Source of the DNA: a virus
IMG/VR virus record: IMGVR_UViG_3300048571_000088
Coordinates: 1-64,000 of that record
Reading direction: 5' to 3' (one strand)
Length of the DNA: 64,000 nucleotides
Below are positions 32,839 to 41,470 of this stretch, in pieces. The position numbers were made by a program, and so were the translations under genes. The notes under the pieces are model-generated. The model ran no database searches. It was not told the DNA's origin and saw only the letters and a program-made list of their open reading frames with translations. The number at the start of each line of letters is the position of its first letter. Position 1 is the first letter of the stretch.

Positions 32839-33459
32839 TCAATAAGTAATTGAAGTTGTAACATTCATTTCACTAAGAATAGTATCAACTTCATGAGTTA
32901 AATAATTAATCTCATCACTGACTTCTTTTAATAAAACAGCAGGAGTTTTATTTTTACTTGAAGTAATAACTGAAGCACCGTACAAAGAAGTAAGACTAGT
33001 CAGAATTAGTTCTTTTTGTTGGGCGTCTGCTACAGTTCTCAGGTTTGCTTCAATCTGCTCGGATGCACGATTAACAATATGTTGAGCAGTAGACATTTGT
33101 TTCTGAAGAATTAAAAGAAACTCGCGGCGCAAATCTAGTGTCTGTTTAATAGCTAAAAGATGAGTGATACTTACTTCTTCATTTCCAAACATAACTTTAG
33201 TTTGAAGATTACTTGTTGCAATTGCTACTTGTAATTTAGAAAGTAAAGCTAGAGAACTGAAAACACTGTCTGTATCTGATTGAAGGCGAGCACGAAGTTC
33301 TTCTTCTGTTTTAAATTCAGATTTAGTCGGTTTGTTATTACTACCTTCAAGTGTTGCAATAAATAAAGGATTAGACACACCTGAAAAAGTTGTACTAAGT
33401 TCTTGTTTAATTTTTTTAATTAGTGATAAAGCACGATGGATTGTAATTGTTGTTGACAT
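32839..33459 (-). CDS. hypothetical helical protein, 206 aa
   Basis: Ala/Leu/Thr/Ser-rich, predicted all-helical with coiled-coil stretches (LKQTLDLRREFLLILQKQM read from the middle). It precedes PTH2 and TelA in one run. Unrecognised. Confidence 0.7.
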   Translation of the reverse strand: MSTTITIHRALSLIKKIKQELSTTFSGVSNPLFIATLEGSNNKPTKSEFKTEEELRARLQSDTDSVFSSLALLSKLQVAIATSNLQTKVMFGNEEVSITHLLAIKQTLDLRREFLLILQKQMSTAQHIVNRASEQIEANLRTVADAQQKELILTSLTSLYGASVITSSKNKTPAVLLKEVSDEINYLTHEVDTILSEMNVTTSITY

Positions 33460-33476
33460 TTTTAATACCTGACGAG

Positions 33477-33917
33477 TTAAGAATTTTTAAATAATTTTAA
33501 GTGTTTTGTAATTGCATCGATCTTGTCATCTGAGCAAGGACCAATAGCTACTACTGTAGGAGTTTTAATACCGTTAAATACAGTGTGTCCATTATCTACG
33601 ATATAAGAACAAGGTAACTTAGCTTCTAAGGCTTTGTTATAAAGACTGAGTAATTCTTCTTCACTGTTTACAGTAAGACAAACTTTCTTTTGTTCACCTG
33701 TTAGCCAGATATGTAAAGCATCACTTGAATAGCAATCTAACTCTCGAAAAACAGCATAAGAGTCAGGAGATTCGTCTTCACCTTCTGTATAAGAATACAT
33801 TAAATTAGTAATAGCTGTAAGAGATCCGTGAGCAACTTGAGCTGCAACTTTACCAACAGGCATATTAAGGTCAGAACGAATTAAGATTACTTGCTTAGTT
33901 TTCATTTTTATTTTCAT
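33477..33917 (-). CDS. peptidyl-tRNA hydrolase, PTH2 type
   Basis: 146 aa. Pth2 signatures: KQVILIRSDLNMPVGKVAAQVAHGSL at the N-terminus (read in parts), W-x-x-x-x-QKKVCL near 72, and AIGPCSDDKIDAI near the C-terminus. Pth2 is the archaeal/eukaryal enzyme that frees tRNA from peptidyl-tRNA; most bacteria use the unrelated Pth. In a tRNA-rich phage it could recycle drop-off products. Confidence 0.88.
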   Translation of the reverse strand: MKIKMKTKQVILIRSDLNMPVGKVAAQVAHGSLTAITNLMYSYTEGEDESPDSYAVFRELDCYSSDALHIWLTGEQKKVCLTVNSEEELLSLYNKALEAKLPCSYIVDNGHTVFNGIKTPTVVAIGPCSDDKIDAITKHLKLFKNS

Positions 33918-33923
33918 TTTATA

Positions 33924-35075
33924 TTAGCTCGCTTGGTGTGAAATTAATTCAATTCGCATATTAACAATTTTTTCACTGTATTCTTTGCGCATTTTTACAC
34001 TATTAATACGAATCTGTTCAAGTTCTTTTACTGTTTCAATAAGAGTTGTTTGAACTGTCTGTAAAGTTTGAAAATCAACTACTTGTCGATTTAATGCTTG
34101 AGTTGTACGAATTGTATTTTGTTTCAATAATTGAGCATTACTGATAAGTAATGAATTAGTAGCTAAATCAATTTTCTCTGTAAGCTCTACAGCTTTCTGT
34201 TGTTCCATCAAACTGATTGCTAAGACAAATTGTTTTTTCCAAGTAGGAATAGTCATTTCTTGTAGGTTTTGAAACTTAGAAATTAATGCTGTATTGTTAT
34301 TTTGAATCATACGAATCATAGGTACAGTTTGAATTGCAATAGTTTGCATTACATTTAAATCTGTTACTCGCTTATCAAGAGTTTCAATTAAGTCTTTAAC
34401 ATCTTGGATTTTTTGTGCCTGAAGAGAATCTGTAATATCCCCTCGATACAAAACAGACAAGTGATAATCAAGTTCAGCTAATTTTACTTTACCTAAAAGA
34501 ATACTTTCCTCTAGTGAGAAATATTCTTTTGTGTTAGATTCAAAGATTTTATCTAAATTTTCAGTTCGTAATTGAAGACTTTTTGCAGTAACTGCAACTT
34601 CTTTTACAAGTTTTCCAATTTGAGTACTTACACTCTCATACTTACCAATTAGACGTTGTTTTGAAGGACTTAGTTTATTAATTAATGAGCCGATAATAGG
34701 AATCTTAGATTCTTTGTAATTAATAATACCTTGTACATTAATATCTTGAGCTAATACTACAATATCGTTTAATTGGCTTCCAACACCTTCTAGATCTTTA
34801 GACCGTACATGATCTAAAAGAGTTTCTGAATAAGTTGTAACTTGTTTACTCGCATCTACTCCTAACAAAGAAAAAGCGTTACGATTATCGAAAGGAAAAG
34901 TAGAGGCACGTTCTAATGTTTTTTGTTTTAATTCAACAATATTAGAGTTTTGTTGAATTAGTTTTGAGGCGTTGTCTAAAAACACTTGGTCTACAATTTC
35001 ATTTAATTTATTAACATCAGTTTTCTGTACTTCAGGAAATAAAATATTTTCTGTAGAGTGCGAAGAAATTTTCAT
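33924..35075 (-). CDS. TelA/KlaA toxic anion resistance family protein
   Basis: 383 aa, all helical. The IPIIGSLINKLSPSKQRLIGKYESV segment (read in parts, about 125-150) and the RTTQALNRQVVDFQTLQTVQ-type end are typical of TelA. Members occur with tellurite resistance and stress operons and in large phages; the biochemical role is unknown. Confidence 0.82.
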   Translation of the reverse strand: MKISSHSTENILFPEVQKTDVNKLNEIVDQVFLDNASKLIQQNSNIVELKQKTLERASTFPFDNRNAFSLLGVDASKQVTTYSETLLDHVRSKDLEGVGSQLNDIVVLAQDINVQGIINYKESKIPIIGSLINKLSPSKQRLIGKYESVSTQIGKLVKEVAVTAKSLQLRTENLDKIFESNTKEYFSLEESILLGKVKLAELDYHLSVLYRGDITDSLQAQKIQDVKDLIETLDKRVTDLNVMQTIAIQTVPMIRMIQNNNTALISKFQNLQEMTIPTWKKQFVLAISLMEQQKAVELTEKIDLATNSLLISNAQLLKQNTIRTTQALNRQVVDFQTLQTVQTTLIETVKELEQIRINSVKMRKEYSEKIVNMRIELISHQAS

Positions 35076-35084
35076 AAGATTATT

Positions 35085-35435
35085 TTACTTTAAAATTGTC
35101 AGCTCAGGAAAAGTCTTTTTAAGTTCTTTTTTAATTTTAAAAAGATAATAAAAATCTAAAGGACGGAATAGATTAAGCAGGAAATCATCATGAAGATGAT
35201 GACTATTAAGTTTAATACTATTATCTAAACAAATAGTTTCATTTGTTTGTTCAACTTTTAGCCAAAGTCCATAAGATTGTGTCTCGACTGATTTAAACTT
35301 TTCAGGGTTCTTTTTAAGATCGAAAATGAATTCTTTAACTAGTTTAAAAACTCGTATGTTATGTTGAATGTAGACAAGATTAGTGAATAAAAGAGTAAAA
35401 AAATAACTAAATAATAAAAAAGATACAATAGACAT
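35085..35435 (-). CDS. membrane-anchored hypothetical protein, 116 aa
   Basis: Start at the ATG after AAAGGTAAATTTATT; the longer frame runs into tilS. N-terminal transmembrane helix (SIVSFLLFSYFFTLLF), then a soluble domain. Unrecognised. Confidence 0.7.
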   Translation of the reverse strand: MSIVSFLLFSYFFTLLFTNLVYIQHNIRVFKLVKEFIFDLKKNPEKFKSVETQSYGLWLKVEQTNETICLDNSIKLNSHHLHDDFLLNLFRPLDFYYLFKIKKELKKTFPELTILK

Positions 35436-35448
35436 AATAAATTTACCT

Positions 35449-36093
35449 TTAAGTATGCAGTAAGTAATAATCACTCATTACTTTGTTTTTGATTGTTGTG
35501 GAAAAACCTTCATGAATTTCAGTTAATAAAGGAATTACTTGTGCTCTGATTTTATTACGTCTGTAAGATAAATCAGAGTTATACTCGTCTGTATAAAAAG
35601 CTAAATTATGTTTTTCTGCATAATTATAAAACACTTCTTTTTGGTTTAAAAGAAATGGTCTAAGTACATTATTATTCTTATAATGAATTAGACTTGGATT
35701 TCCAGTCAATGCAGTCATAATCCAATTTTCTAACTGATCCCCTAAATGATGTCCTGTGACTAAAGGATACAACAAAGATTGAAAAATCTCGTATCGTTGT
35801 TTACGCCAATAATGTTCATCATTTAATTGAACATACTCTGTGTGTGGATTAATTTCGTGATAATGAAATCTCAGGTTTGTATAAGTATCTTTATATTTAC
35901 TATAAAAATCTTCTACAGCTTTGAGACTTCCAGGACTGTCATCAATATGATGCCAAATGTAATGAATGTGTACAATACGCTTACGGCATTGCATCAGAAA
36001 ATGTACAATAGATAGACTATCTACACCTCCAGAACATCCTACACCAACTTCGTTTGGAATTTTACCAAGAATTTTAAATGACATTTTTATCAC
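35449..36093 (-). CDS. tilS: tRNA-Ile lysidine synthase
   Basis: 214 aa: the PP-loop ATPase domain only. PP-loop GCSGGVDSLS at 18-27, GHHLGDQLENW at 114-124, and RPFLL with YRRNKIRAQVIPLL match TilS. The enzyme attaches lysine to C34 of a CAU anticodon so that the tRNA reads AUA as Ile. E. coli TilS is longer, with C-terminal tRNA-binding domains; short forms are known. Two phage tRNAs here carry CAU in long-variable-arm scaffolds and are candidate substrates. Confidence 0.9.
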   Translation of the reverse strand: MIKMSFKILGKIPNEVGVGCSGGVDSLSIVHFLMQCRKRIVHIHYIWHHIDDSPGSLKAVEDFYSKYKDTYTNLRFHYHEINPHTEYVQLNDEHYWRKQRYEIFQSLLYPLVTGHHLGDQLENWIMTALTGNPSLIHYKNNNVLRPFLLNQKEVFYNYAEKHNLAFYTDEYNSDLSYRRNKIRAQVIPLLTEIHEGFSTTIKNKVMSDYYLLHT

Positions 36094-36190
36094 ACTTTTA
36101 AAAATAAGGGGTTGTTTGTCTTGCTATTATACTTACAGAGTACAACCGTTCTGCATAAGATTTATTCTAACAATCTTCAAGAAAAAAAGA

Positions 36191-37663
36191 TTACTGCCAA
36201 TCGTAACGAGAAGAACTAAGAGTTTCTTTCATTACATTTAACGGAGTAAAATTATCAAAATCTGTATTGAAAATCGATTTGATAATAGATGGACTATAAC
36301 CTGAAACTAATGCAGCACCTTCAGTACTTTTTTTAACTGGTAGTGGTAAGCCATCAACACGTTGCTCTCCTCCGCAAATATTCCACCAAATAATATGTGG
36401 AGTTTTATAACCTGCTGCCTTAAACAACTCGTTAATAACTTTTTGTGTGGGTTTATTTCTGACACAAGAATCATTAATTTGCATATCTGTCAAAACAAGA
36501 ATAGCTGAAGGCATGTCTTGTTGTGGTACTTTATTTTTTGTTCCTTGATTTACTACGGCTTCAATCATCTTAAAGAAATTAGTACTATAACCCACACGAG
36601 AACGTCGTGTAGTAGTAATTTTACTTTGAAGAGTTTTTGAACCAGACAGTGAAACAAACTCAGGAGTGTCTGTAAAAGTCATAAACAAATCTTTAAAAGC
36701 AGACTTGTTATTACTGGCACAATAGATTCCCATAGATAAAGCAATATGCATAGCTGAGTACTTCCCATAAGAAATACTACTCATACTTCCAGAAACATCA
36801 ACAACAGGAAGAATTGAAACACCTTCTGGCATATAGTTTGGAAGAGACTTCCACAAAGCTTCTTGCGTCGGATCAACTGCAGACCCTACAGGGATTACTT
36901 CATGAGGCCACAAAGTAGAAGCATTGATTTTTGCTTGACCTTTATCTACTTTAGCTAGATATGCTGTGTACTCATCTGGAGCATGCAATTTAAAAGCTTT
37001 TCGATAAATATTATGAGCTTTACTTGGGACATGTTGGAACTTAATGTCTTTCCAGTTTTTAGCGCACATAGGTGTTTCAACTACACTTGTATTAGCAACT
37101 AAAAGTTGACGATACTGTTTAGGTGTTAGTTTAAGACGCTTTTGAAGTAATTGAGGAAGTAAGTCATAATTAGATTTACGTTCTTCTTTTTTACGCATTT
37201 GTCGGGGAAGCCACTTAGCAAGAAGTTTATTAGGTTCTTGTTTTTGTAATTCTTCTGTAATTAAATTAAGAATAAAATTACTTGAACGCTTTTGAGTTCC
37301 TTTAAGAATTTCAAAAATATCATCCCAACGACCTACTTCAACAAAAGCTTTTACTAAGTTTGTATCTGTGATTAAAGAAGCATCCTTTTCAGACAAGGCT
37401 AAAAGAATTTCACGAGAATTATCTCGAATACCTTTTCCGCCTCGAACATCTCGCATATGCAATAAGTTTCGAATTGCTAGGTCTTGATCTTCAGCAAAAG
37501 CATTCAAAAAATCATTAACTACAGATTTGTAATTAATGTTTCCAGACTTAGCAAAAAAGTCTAAATTAATGTTTTTAGTACTTTTATAAGCGACTTGACC
37601 GTTTTCAGTTGCAGTCTTATTACTTGTTTTGCTAGCAGATTCTACAAAAGAGTTAGTTGACAT
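36191..37663 (-). CDS. Ro60/TROVE-like protein with vWA domain (DUF2828-like)
   Basis: 490 aa. The N-terminal HEAT-like part has MRDVRGGKGIRD near 68-79 and EVGRWDDIF, both typical of Ro and DUF2828. The C-terminal vWA domain has a complete MIDAS DVSGSMS near 289-295 with TFTDTP and LTDMQ following. Bacterial Ro proteins bind Y RNAs and tRNA-like RNAs and work with exonucleases in RNA quality control. The structured RNAs in this window are possible partners. Confidence 0.75.
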   Translation of the reverse strand: MSTNSFVESASKTSNKTATENGQVAYKSTKNINLDFFAKSGNINYKSVVNDFLNAFAEDQDLAIRNLLHMRDVRGGKGIRDNSREILLALSEKDASLITDTNLVKAFVEVGRWDDIFEILKGTQKRSSNFILNLITEELQKQEPNKLLAKWLPRQMRKKEERKSNYDLLPQLLQKRLKLTPKQYRQLLVANTSVVETPMCAKNWKDIKFQHVPSKAHNIYRKAFKLHAPDEYTAYLAKVDKGQAKINASTLWPHEVIPVGSAVDPTQEALWKSLPNYMPEGVSILPVVDVSGSMSSISYGKYSAMHIALSMGIYCASNNKSAFKDLFMTFTDTPEFVSLSGSKTLQSKITTTRRSRVGYSTNFFKMIEAVVNQGTKNKVPQQDMPSAILVLTDMQINDSCVRNKPTQKVINELFKAAGYKTPHIIWWNICGGEQRVDGLPLPVKKSTEGAALVSGYSPSIIKSIFNTDFDNFTPLNVMKETLSSSRYDWQ

Positions 37664-37680
37664 GTTGGCTATTTCCTTTT

Positions 37681-37720
37681 CAGATTAGTTTAATTTTATT
37701 AGGTTGCTGACCTAATCTAT
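37681..37720 (-). repeat. tRNA-associated RNA element, copy 6 (P1-closed)
   Basis: AGATTAG, GTCAGCAACC, P1 TAAT/ATTA, then CTAATCTG. It lies just 3' of the tRNA at 37731 and ahead of the Ro-like gene. Confidence 0.7.
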
Positions 37721-37730
37721 AGGTTAATTT

Positions 37731-37844
37731 TGGAAACTAAAGACAGGACTTGAACCTGTAATTGTTGTAATAGTAAATAACTTACATACTACAAACCTCC
37801 GACTTTTTAGGTCAGAGCTGTTTACCTTTTACAGCACTTTAGTT
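37731..37844 (-). tRNA. tRNA with oversized variable arm, loop CTAAAAA
   Basis: Acceptor AACTAAA/TTTAGTT, discriminator U, encoded CCA, D arm GCTGT/ACAGC, anticodon arm CTGAC-CTAAAAA-GTCGG, T arm ACAGG-TTCAAGT-CCTGT. About 39 nt lie between the anticodon and T stems and pair as TAGTA/TACTA within TTG/CAA. That is far longer than normal. The loop reads AAA, one base from the Leu(UAA) loop CTTAAAA. It may hold a second kind of insert; TATG.TAAGTTA recurs in the tRNA at 2648. Confidence 0.65.
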
Positions 37845-38174
37845 AATAATGATTGGAGTAGCATTAATTATTGTTTGTAAATTATCTACAGTCCAATCTT
37901 TTGTATTTTGATATTTGTTTGTAAAACGTTTACATACTTGTTTAAAAGTAAGTGTATTTAATTCTAAACAAGTATCATAAAAAGGATTATAGTAGTAAGT
38001 AATACCTGATCGTGAATAAACAGGAATTAACTTCTTAGTTTTATTACTAATGTTTTTTAGTCTTTGACGAAGAGTATCATTACGGTATTTAAGATCTATA
38101 AAGAAACAACCAAAAGCTTCTTTAGATTTTACGATATTAATAATTTCTTCATTAGTTTTATTAATTAAGTTCAT
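37839..38174 (-). CDS. hypothetical protein, 111 aa
   Basis: Basic, Asn/Thr-rich; its stop codon overlaps the tRNA 5' end. Unrecognised. Confidence 0.65.
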   Translation of the reverse strand: MNLINKTNEEIINIVKSKEAFGCFFIDLKYRNDTLRQRLKNISNKTKKLIPVYSRSGITYYYNPFYDTCLELNTLTFKQVCKRFTNKYQNTKDWTVDNLQTIINATPIIIN

Positions 38175-38847
38175 TTAATTTTACCTGAAGTAAATGCAAT
38201 CCTTTCAAAGTTTCTTGGATTCTTCCAACTGTATCTTTTATTGATTCACCTCTGTGAGGTGTTTTATACAAGGATATAATTTCTTCATTACGAATACAAT
38301 TGTTATAAAAATCAATAAAAACTTTAAGAATAAGTTTACTCAGATTTAAAAGTAATTTGTCAGTTTGATCATTTAAGTTGTAAATCAAATGATAAGAACC
38401 CATATAACCAATAAAAGGAAAGAAGTAATCAGTACTTTTTACTAGTTGTTCATACCAATAATCATAATTCAACAGAAGTTCAGAACTTAGAATCTCAATT
38501 CTGTTAAAGTTTTTATAATATCTGTCTAAAGATAATTGCCAAAGTTCTTGTTCAGTTTTATCTTTGTACATAGTTTTATACAAAGATAACCTATTTTTAT
38601 GAGCATCCTCAATGTGTTTCTCTTGAAAAGAAGTGTCATAATGTTCAAGATTTTCTTCTACTGTTTTAGTTTCTTTGTAGTAATCTGTAAACAGAATTTT
38701 TCTATTAAAAGAAACTAACTCATAAGGATTACCACATGAATGATTAGTACTGCGAAATAAAAGATGTTTTATTACATAGACAGGTCTAAAAAAGATATTA
38801 TAGTAAAGTAATTGATTTTCAATAACGTACTGAGTTAAATAATTCAT
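38161..38847 (-). CDS. hypothetical protein, 228 aa
   Basis: Helical, Tyr-rich, unrecognised. Overlaps both neighbours slightly (14 and 4 bases). Confidence 0.7.
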   Translation of the reverse strand: MNYLTQYVIENQLLYYNIFFRPVYVIKHLLFRSTNHSCGNPYELVSFNRKILFTDYYKETKTVEENLEHYDTSFQEKHIEDAHKNRLSLYKTMYKDKTEQELWQLSLDRYYKNFNRIEILSSELLLNYDYWYEQLVKSTDYFFPFIGYMGSYHLIYNLNDQTDKLLLNLSKLILKVFIDFYNNCIRNEEIISLYKTPHRGESIKDTVGRIQETLKGLHLLQVKLNELN

Positions 38848-39248
38848 GGTGCTATATCGTTTAGGAGTTTATTATAAATTTCAACCCGTGTTTGGTGACT
38901 TCTTAATACAAGTGGTTTTTCTTCTGTATTAAGAAGTTTTTTAAAATGAGCTAATCTATTTAAAACAAAATCCAGATAGTACATATAAATTTTAAGTGGA
39001 ATAAATTGTACTTCTTTAGTGCTATGTTTGTTTGATGATATAGAAATAACTTCAAGCAGATTGTATGTATGTGTATATTGTTTACACGCTTGATGAACTT
39101 TTAAAGTTTTTGAATCACATTGTGATTTGACATAAGCTTCTGCTTCTTGCCTTGTAATTGCAGTTGAATCTTCTTTTTTAAAGAATTTAGCGCTAGGAAG
39201 AAATTCTGCACTTTTAATTTTTAAATCATTAAAATAAATTGTACTCAT
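38844..39248 (-). CDS. hypothetical protein, 134 aa
   Basis: Basic helical protein, unrecognised. ATG preceded by AAAGGAACTTTT, a clear ribosome site. Confidence 0.7.
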   Translation of the reverse strand: MSTIYFNDLKIKSAEFLPSAKFFKKEDSTAITRQEAEAYVKSQCDSKTLKVHQACKQYTHTYNLLEVISISSNKHSTKEVQFIPLKIYMYYLDFVLNRLAHFKKLLNTEEKPLVLRSHQTRVEIYNKLLNDIAP

Positions 39249-39453
39249 AAAAGTTCCTTTAAATAATTCATATTTGCCGTCACGGTTTATATATTAGTTT
39301 ATAGTAAATGCCAAAACAAAATTACATCTGTTATATAATACTGGAGTTAACCACTCAAATATTAGGATGTTAAGTACTAATCCTACTAGCTTTGTATTCC
39401 CTATACGTTTAAAGTACAAGTATGGGACAGGCGCTTACTAGCTGCATTATATT
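39249..39453 (-). ncRNA. possible structured RNA in intergenic region
   Basis: No ORF. Minus-strand pairings include TCCC-ATAC/GTAT-A-GGGA with a 13-nt loop and TAGGAT/ATCCTA, and GCTAGTA occurs twice. The folding looks deliberate, but no known RNA family is recognised. Confidence 0.35.
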
Positions 39454-40560
39454 TTATTCCTTAATAAAATCTTTACAAAAATCTTCAAAAGATTTTAAAG
39501 CGTTTTCAGAGCCTTCTTCAGCATCTGGATCGTAATCACCATACTCTAAATACTGTTCGTAACTAAATTTTAAAGATTCTAAATTTGCTTGCTTTATTAA
39601 TTGTGCAAATTTTAAACCAGAAGTATTTGAATAATCTTGACTACCATATTCAACAGGTTTTGGAGACGCATTACACAGACTTAAACCATGTAGATATTGT
39701 TTTAAATTCATAACTCTTTCAAAATAAGGATATGAATTTTCTGAAGGATCTTCATATAAAACATTATATACGTAATGATCACCTAGAGTAGTAATGCCAC
39801 TATTAGGTCTAAATATTATATCTGTTATTTCATGCCTTTTGAACAAGAAACTGACACGAGTATCTTCAGAATTTTGTGTAGTATATAATTCTTTTTCCTG
39901 CTTATAAAGCTCTATTAAAGTATTGAACTGGTTTTTTAAAGAGCTAATTTCCAATTGAGCTTTATAAAGTCTTTCAACATTATCTCTATACCATTTATAA
40001 GTTAAATGCTGCTGATATGTTTTGAGTAATTCTTGATTATCGAGTTCAATAAGAAAATCATACGATGATTTCTTAACCAAGTAAAAATAAACTTCACAAG
40101 GTTCTAGTTGACGATTAATAACTAACAAAGGATTTCTATGATAATAGTGAAATAAATCATCATAAAACAATTCTAAATTTTTATCATACTCTTTGTTATT
40201 TACATCAAAAGTTTTATTACCTGTTATAAAAGAACAATCTGGATTTTGAATAGTTACAAAATTCTCTCTTAAATAGTCAAGAAATTGTTTAAACATTAAC
40301 TTATTAGCGCTATCTTTGTAATTGAAGTTAATAAAACCACAATCCTCTAGCTTACCATACATAGCAAAGCCTAAAGGTTTGTACCTATCTGTTTTATAAC
40401 AGACTGTACTATGTGTAATATATTTCAATACTTCTTTAGTTTGTGGATGTATATAATCTACTTCACTATCTTTCATAAGTAGTATAGGAATCCATACTAC
40501 TTCTTCATTTTCCTGTATGGTTTGATTTGTCAAACCACACGTCATTAGAAAACTTCCCAT
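39454..40560 (-). CDS. hypothetical protein, 368 aa
   Basis: Start at the ATG preceded by AGAGGTAAATT. Begins GSFLMTCGLTNQTI, a Cys-containing segment that may form a metal site with later cysteines. A long helical middle (about 200-240) is probably coiled coil, and the tail is acidic (DPDAEEGSENALKSFEDF). Unrecognised. Confidence 0.7.
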   Translation of the reverse strand: MGSFLMTCGLTNQTIQENEEVVWIPILLMKDSEVDYIHPQTKEVLKYITHSTVCYKTDRYKPLGFAMYGKLEDCGFINFNYKDSANKLMFKQFLDYLRENFVTIQNPDCSFITGNKTFDVNNKEYDKNLELFYDDLFHYYHRNPLLVINRQLEPCEVYFYLVKKSSYDFLIELDNQELLKTYQQHLTYKWYRDNVERLYKAQLEISSLKNQFNTLIELYKQEKELYTTQNSEDTRVSFLFKRHEITDIIFRPNSGITTLGDHYVYNVLYEDPSENSYPYFERVMNLKQYLHGLSLCNASPKPVEYGSQDYSNTSGLKFAQLIKQANLESLKFSYEQYLEYGDYDPDAEEGSENALKSFEDFCKDFIKE

Positions 40561-40587
40561 CAATTTACCTCTTATAATTATTAATTG

Positions 40588-40712
40588 AGCAAAGGGTGGG
40601 ATTTGAACCCACGTTTCTCCCTGGAAATGGAAACATAAATATGCTGTTAATATACTTTACAGGATATATTTTATTTGTTATAGAGTATCCTAGGCCGCTA
40701 GATGACCTTTGC
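40588..40712 (-). tRNA. interrupted tRNA-Glu(UUC)
   Basis: Acceptor GCAAAGG/CCTTTGC, discriminator U, D arm ATCTAGCGGCCTAGGAT as in bacterial tRNA-Glu, intact anticodon arm TTTCC-ATTTCCA-GGGAG (UUC), T arm GTGGG-TTCAAAT-CCCAC. A 52-nt insert (634-685 of this kb) between the D arm and anticodon arm has P1 AAATA/TATTT, P2 ATATATCC-TGTAAAG-TATATT and AACAGCAT. Removing it leaves 73 nt. Genomic CAA follows the discriminator. Confidence 0.87.
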
Positions 40713-40773
40713 TTTTATTGATTAGTTGAATTCTAATTGAAACATTGCAGCAACGTAACAAAATTGTTGGTTG

Positions 40774-41097
40774 TTAGCATTGGATAATTACCTTGTATCG
40801 GTCAGGAGTATCAAATTCATCAAAATCTGTTGCATAACGACGTGGTGTATGGTTTGAAATACATTTCAAACCTTTAGAATTAAGAATGTTTGTTAATTCA
40901 TTTAATTCTTTTTCAGCTTCTAAATCAACTTGAATAACAAATTCATTTAAAACTGCATTAGGTTTATTTTTAATGTATTTTTGTAATTCAGTTACTACTT
41001 TAGATTCAGCAGTAGTTAATCTTTCAGTAGCTAATTTAACTTTAGTTGACTTGTTTAATTCGATTAAAGAGTTATACAAGTTTTCATACTCTTTCAT
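40774..41097 (-). CDS. hypothetical protein, 107 aa
   Basis: Helical, Lys/Glu/Leu-rich. Overlaps the upstream gene by four bases. Unrecognised. Confidence 0.65.
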   Translation of the reverse strand: MKEYENLYNSLIELNKSTKVKLATERLTTAESKVVTELQKYIKNKPNAVLNEFVIQVDLEAEKELNELTNILNSKGLKCISNHTPRRYATDFDEFDTPDRYKVIIQC

Positions 41098-41465
41098 AAT
41101 TTAATATCCAAATTCTTTGAGCTAAAGTATTTATTTAAATTAGAGTCTAACGGTCTATCAGAGAATAAATAAGTCCCATATTCATCTAATTTTTTAACGT
41201 TTAATTTTGAAAAAGTAAGACTAGTTTCGTTATACTTAACTCCGTTCATACTTGTTAAATCTATGTCGAGATTTAATTTTATTAGAATAATATGGAATTT
41301 AGTGTAGTAAGCGTTATTAAACATCATAGTCCTAACAGGACCTAATATATGAATGTTTTTCCTATCCTTAAAAGTTAAAACAAGTAAGTTATTAACAAAT
41401 TTAGTAATATCTTGACTTCGATATTTTATTTTATTATTTTTTATTTTTAAAGTATAGTTATACAT
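41094..41465 (-). CDS. hypothetical protein, 123 aa
   Basis: Basic, beta-rich, unrecognised. Asn/Lys-rich N-terminus (YNYTLKIKNNKIKYRSQD). Confidence 0.65.
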   Translation of the reverse strand: MYNYTLKIKNNKIKYRSQDITKFVNNLLVLTFKDRKNIHILGPVRTMMFNNAYYTKFHIILIKLNLDIDLTSMNGVKYNETSLTFSKLNVKKLDEYGTYLFSDRPLDSNLNKYFSSKNLDIKL

Positions 41466-41470
41466 TTAAG

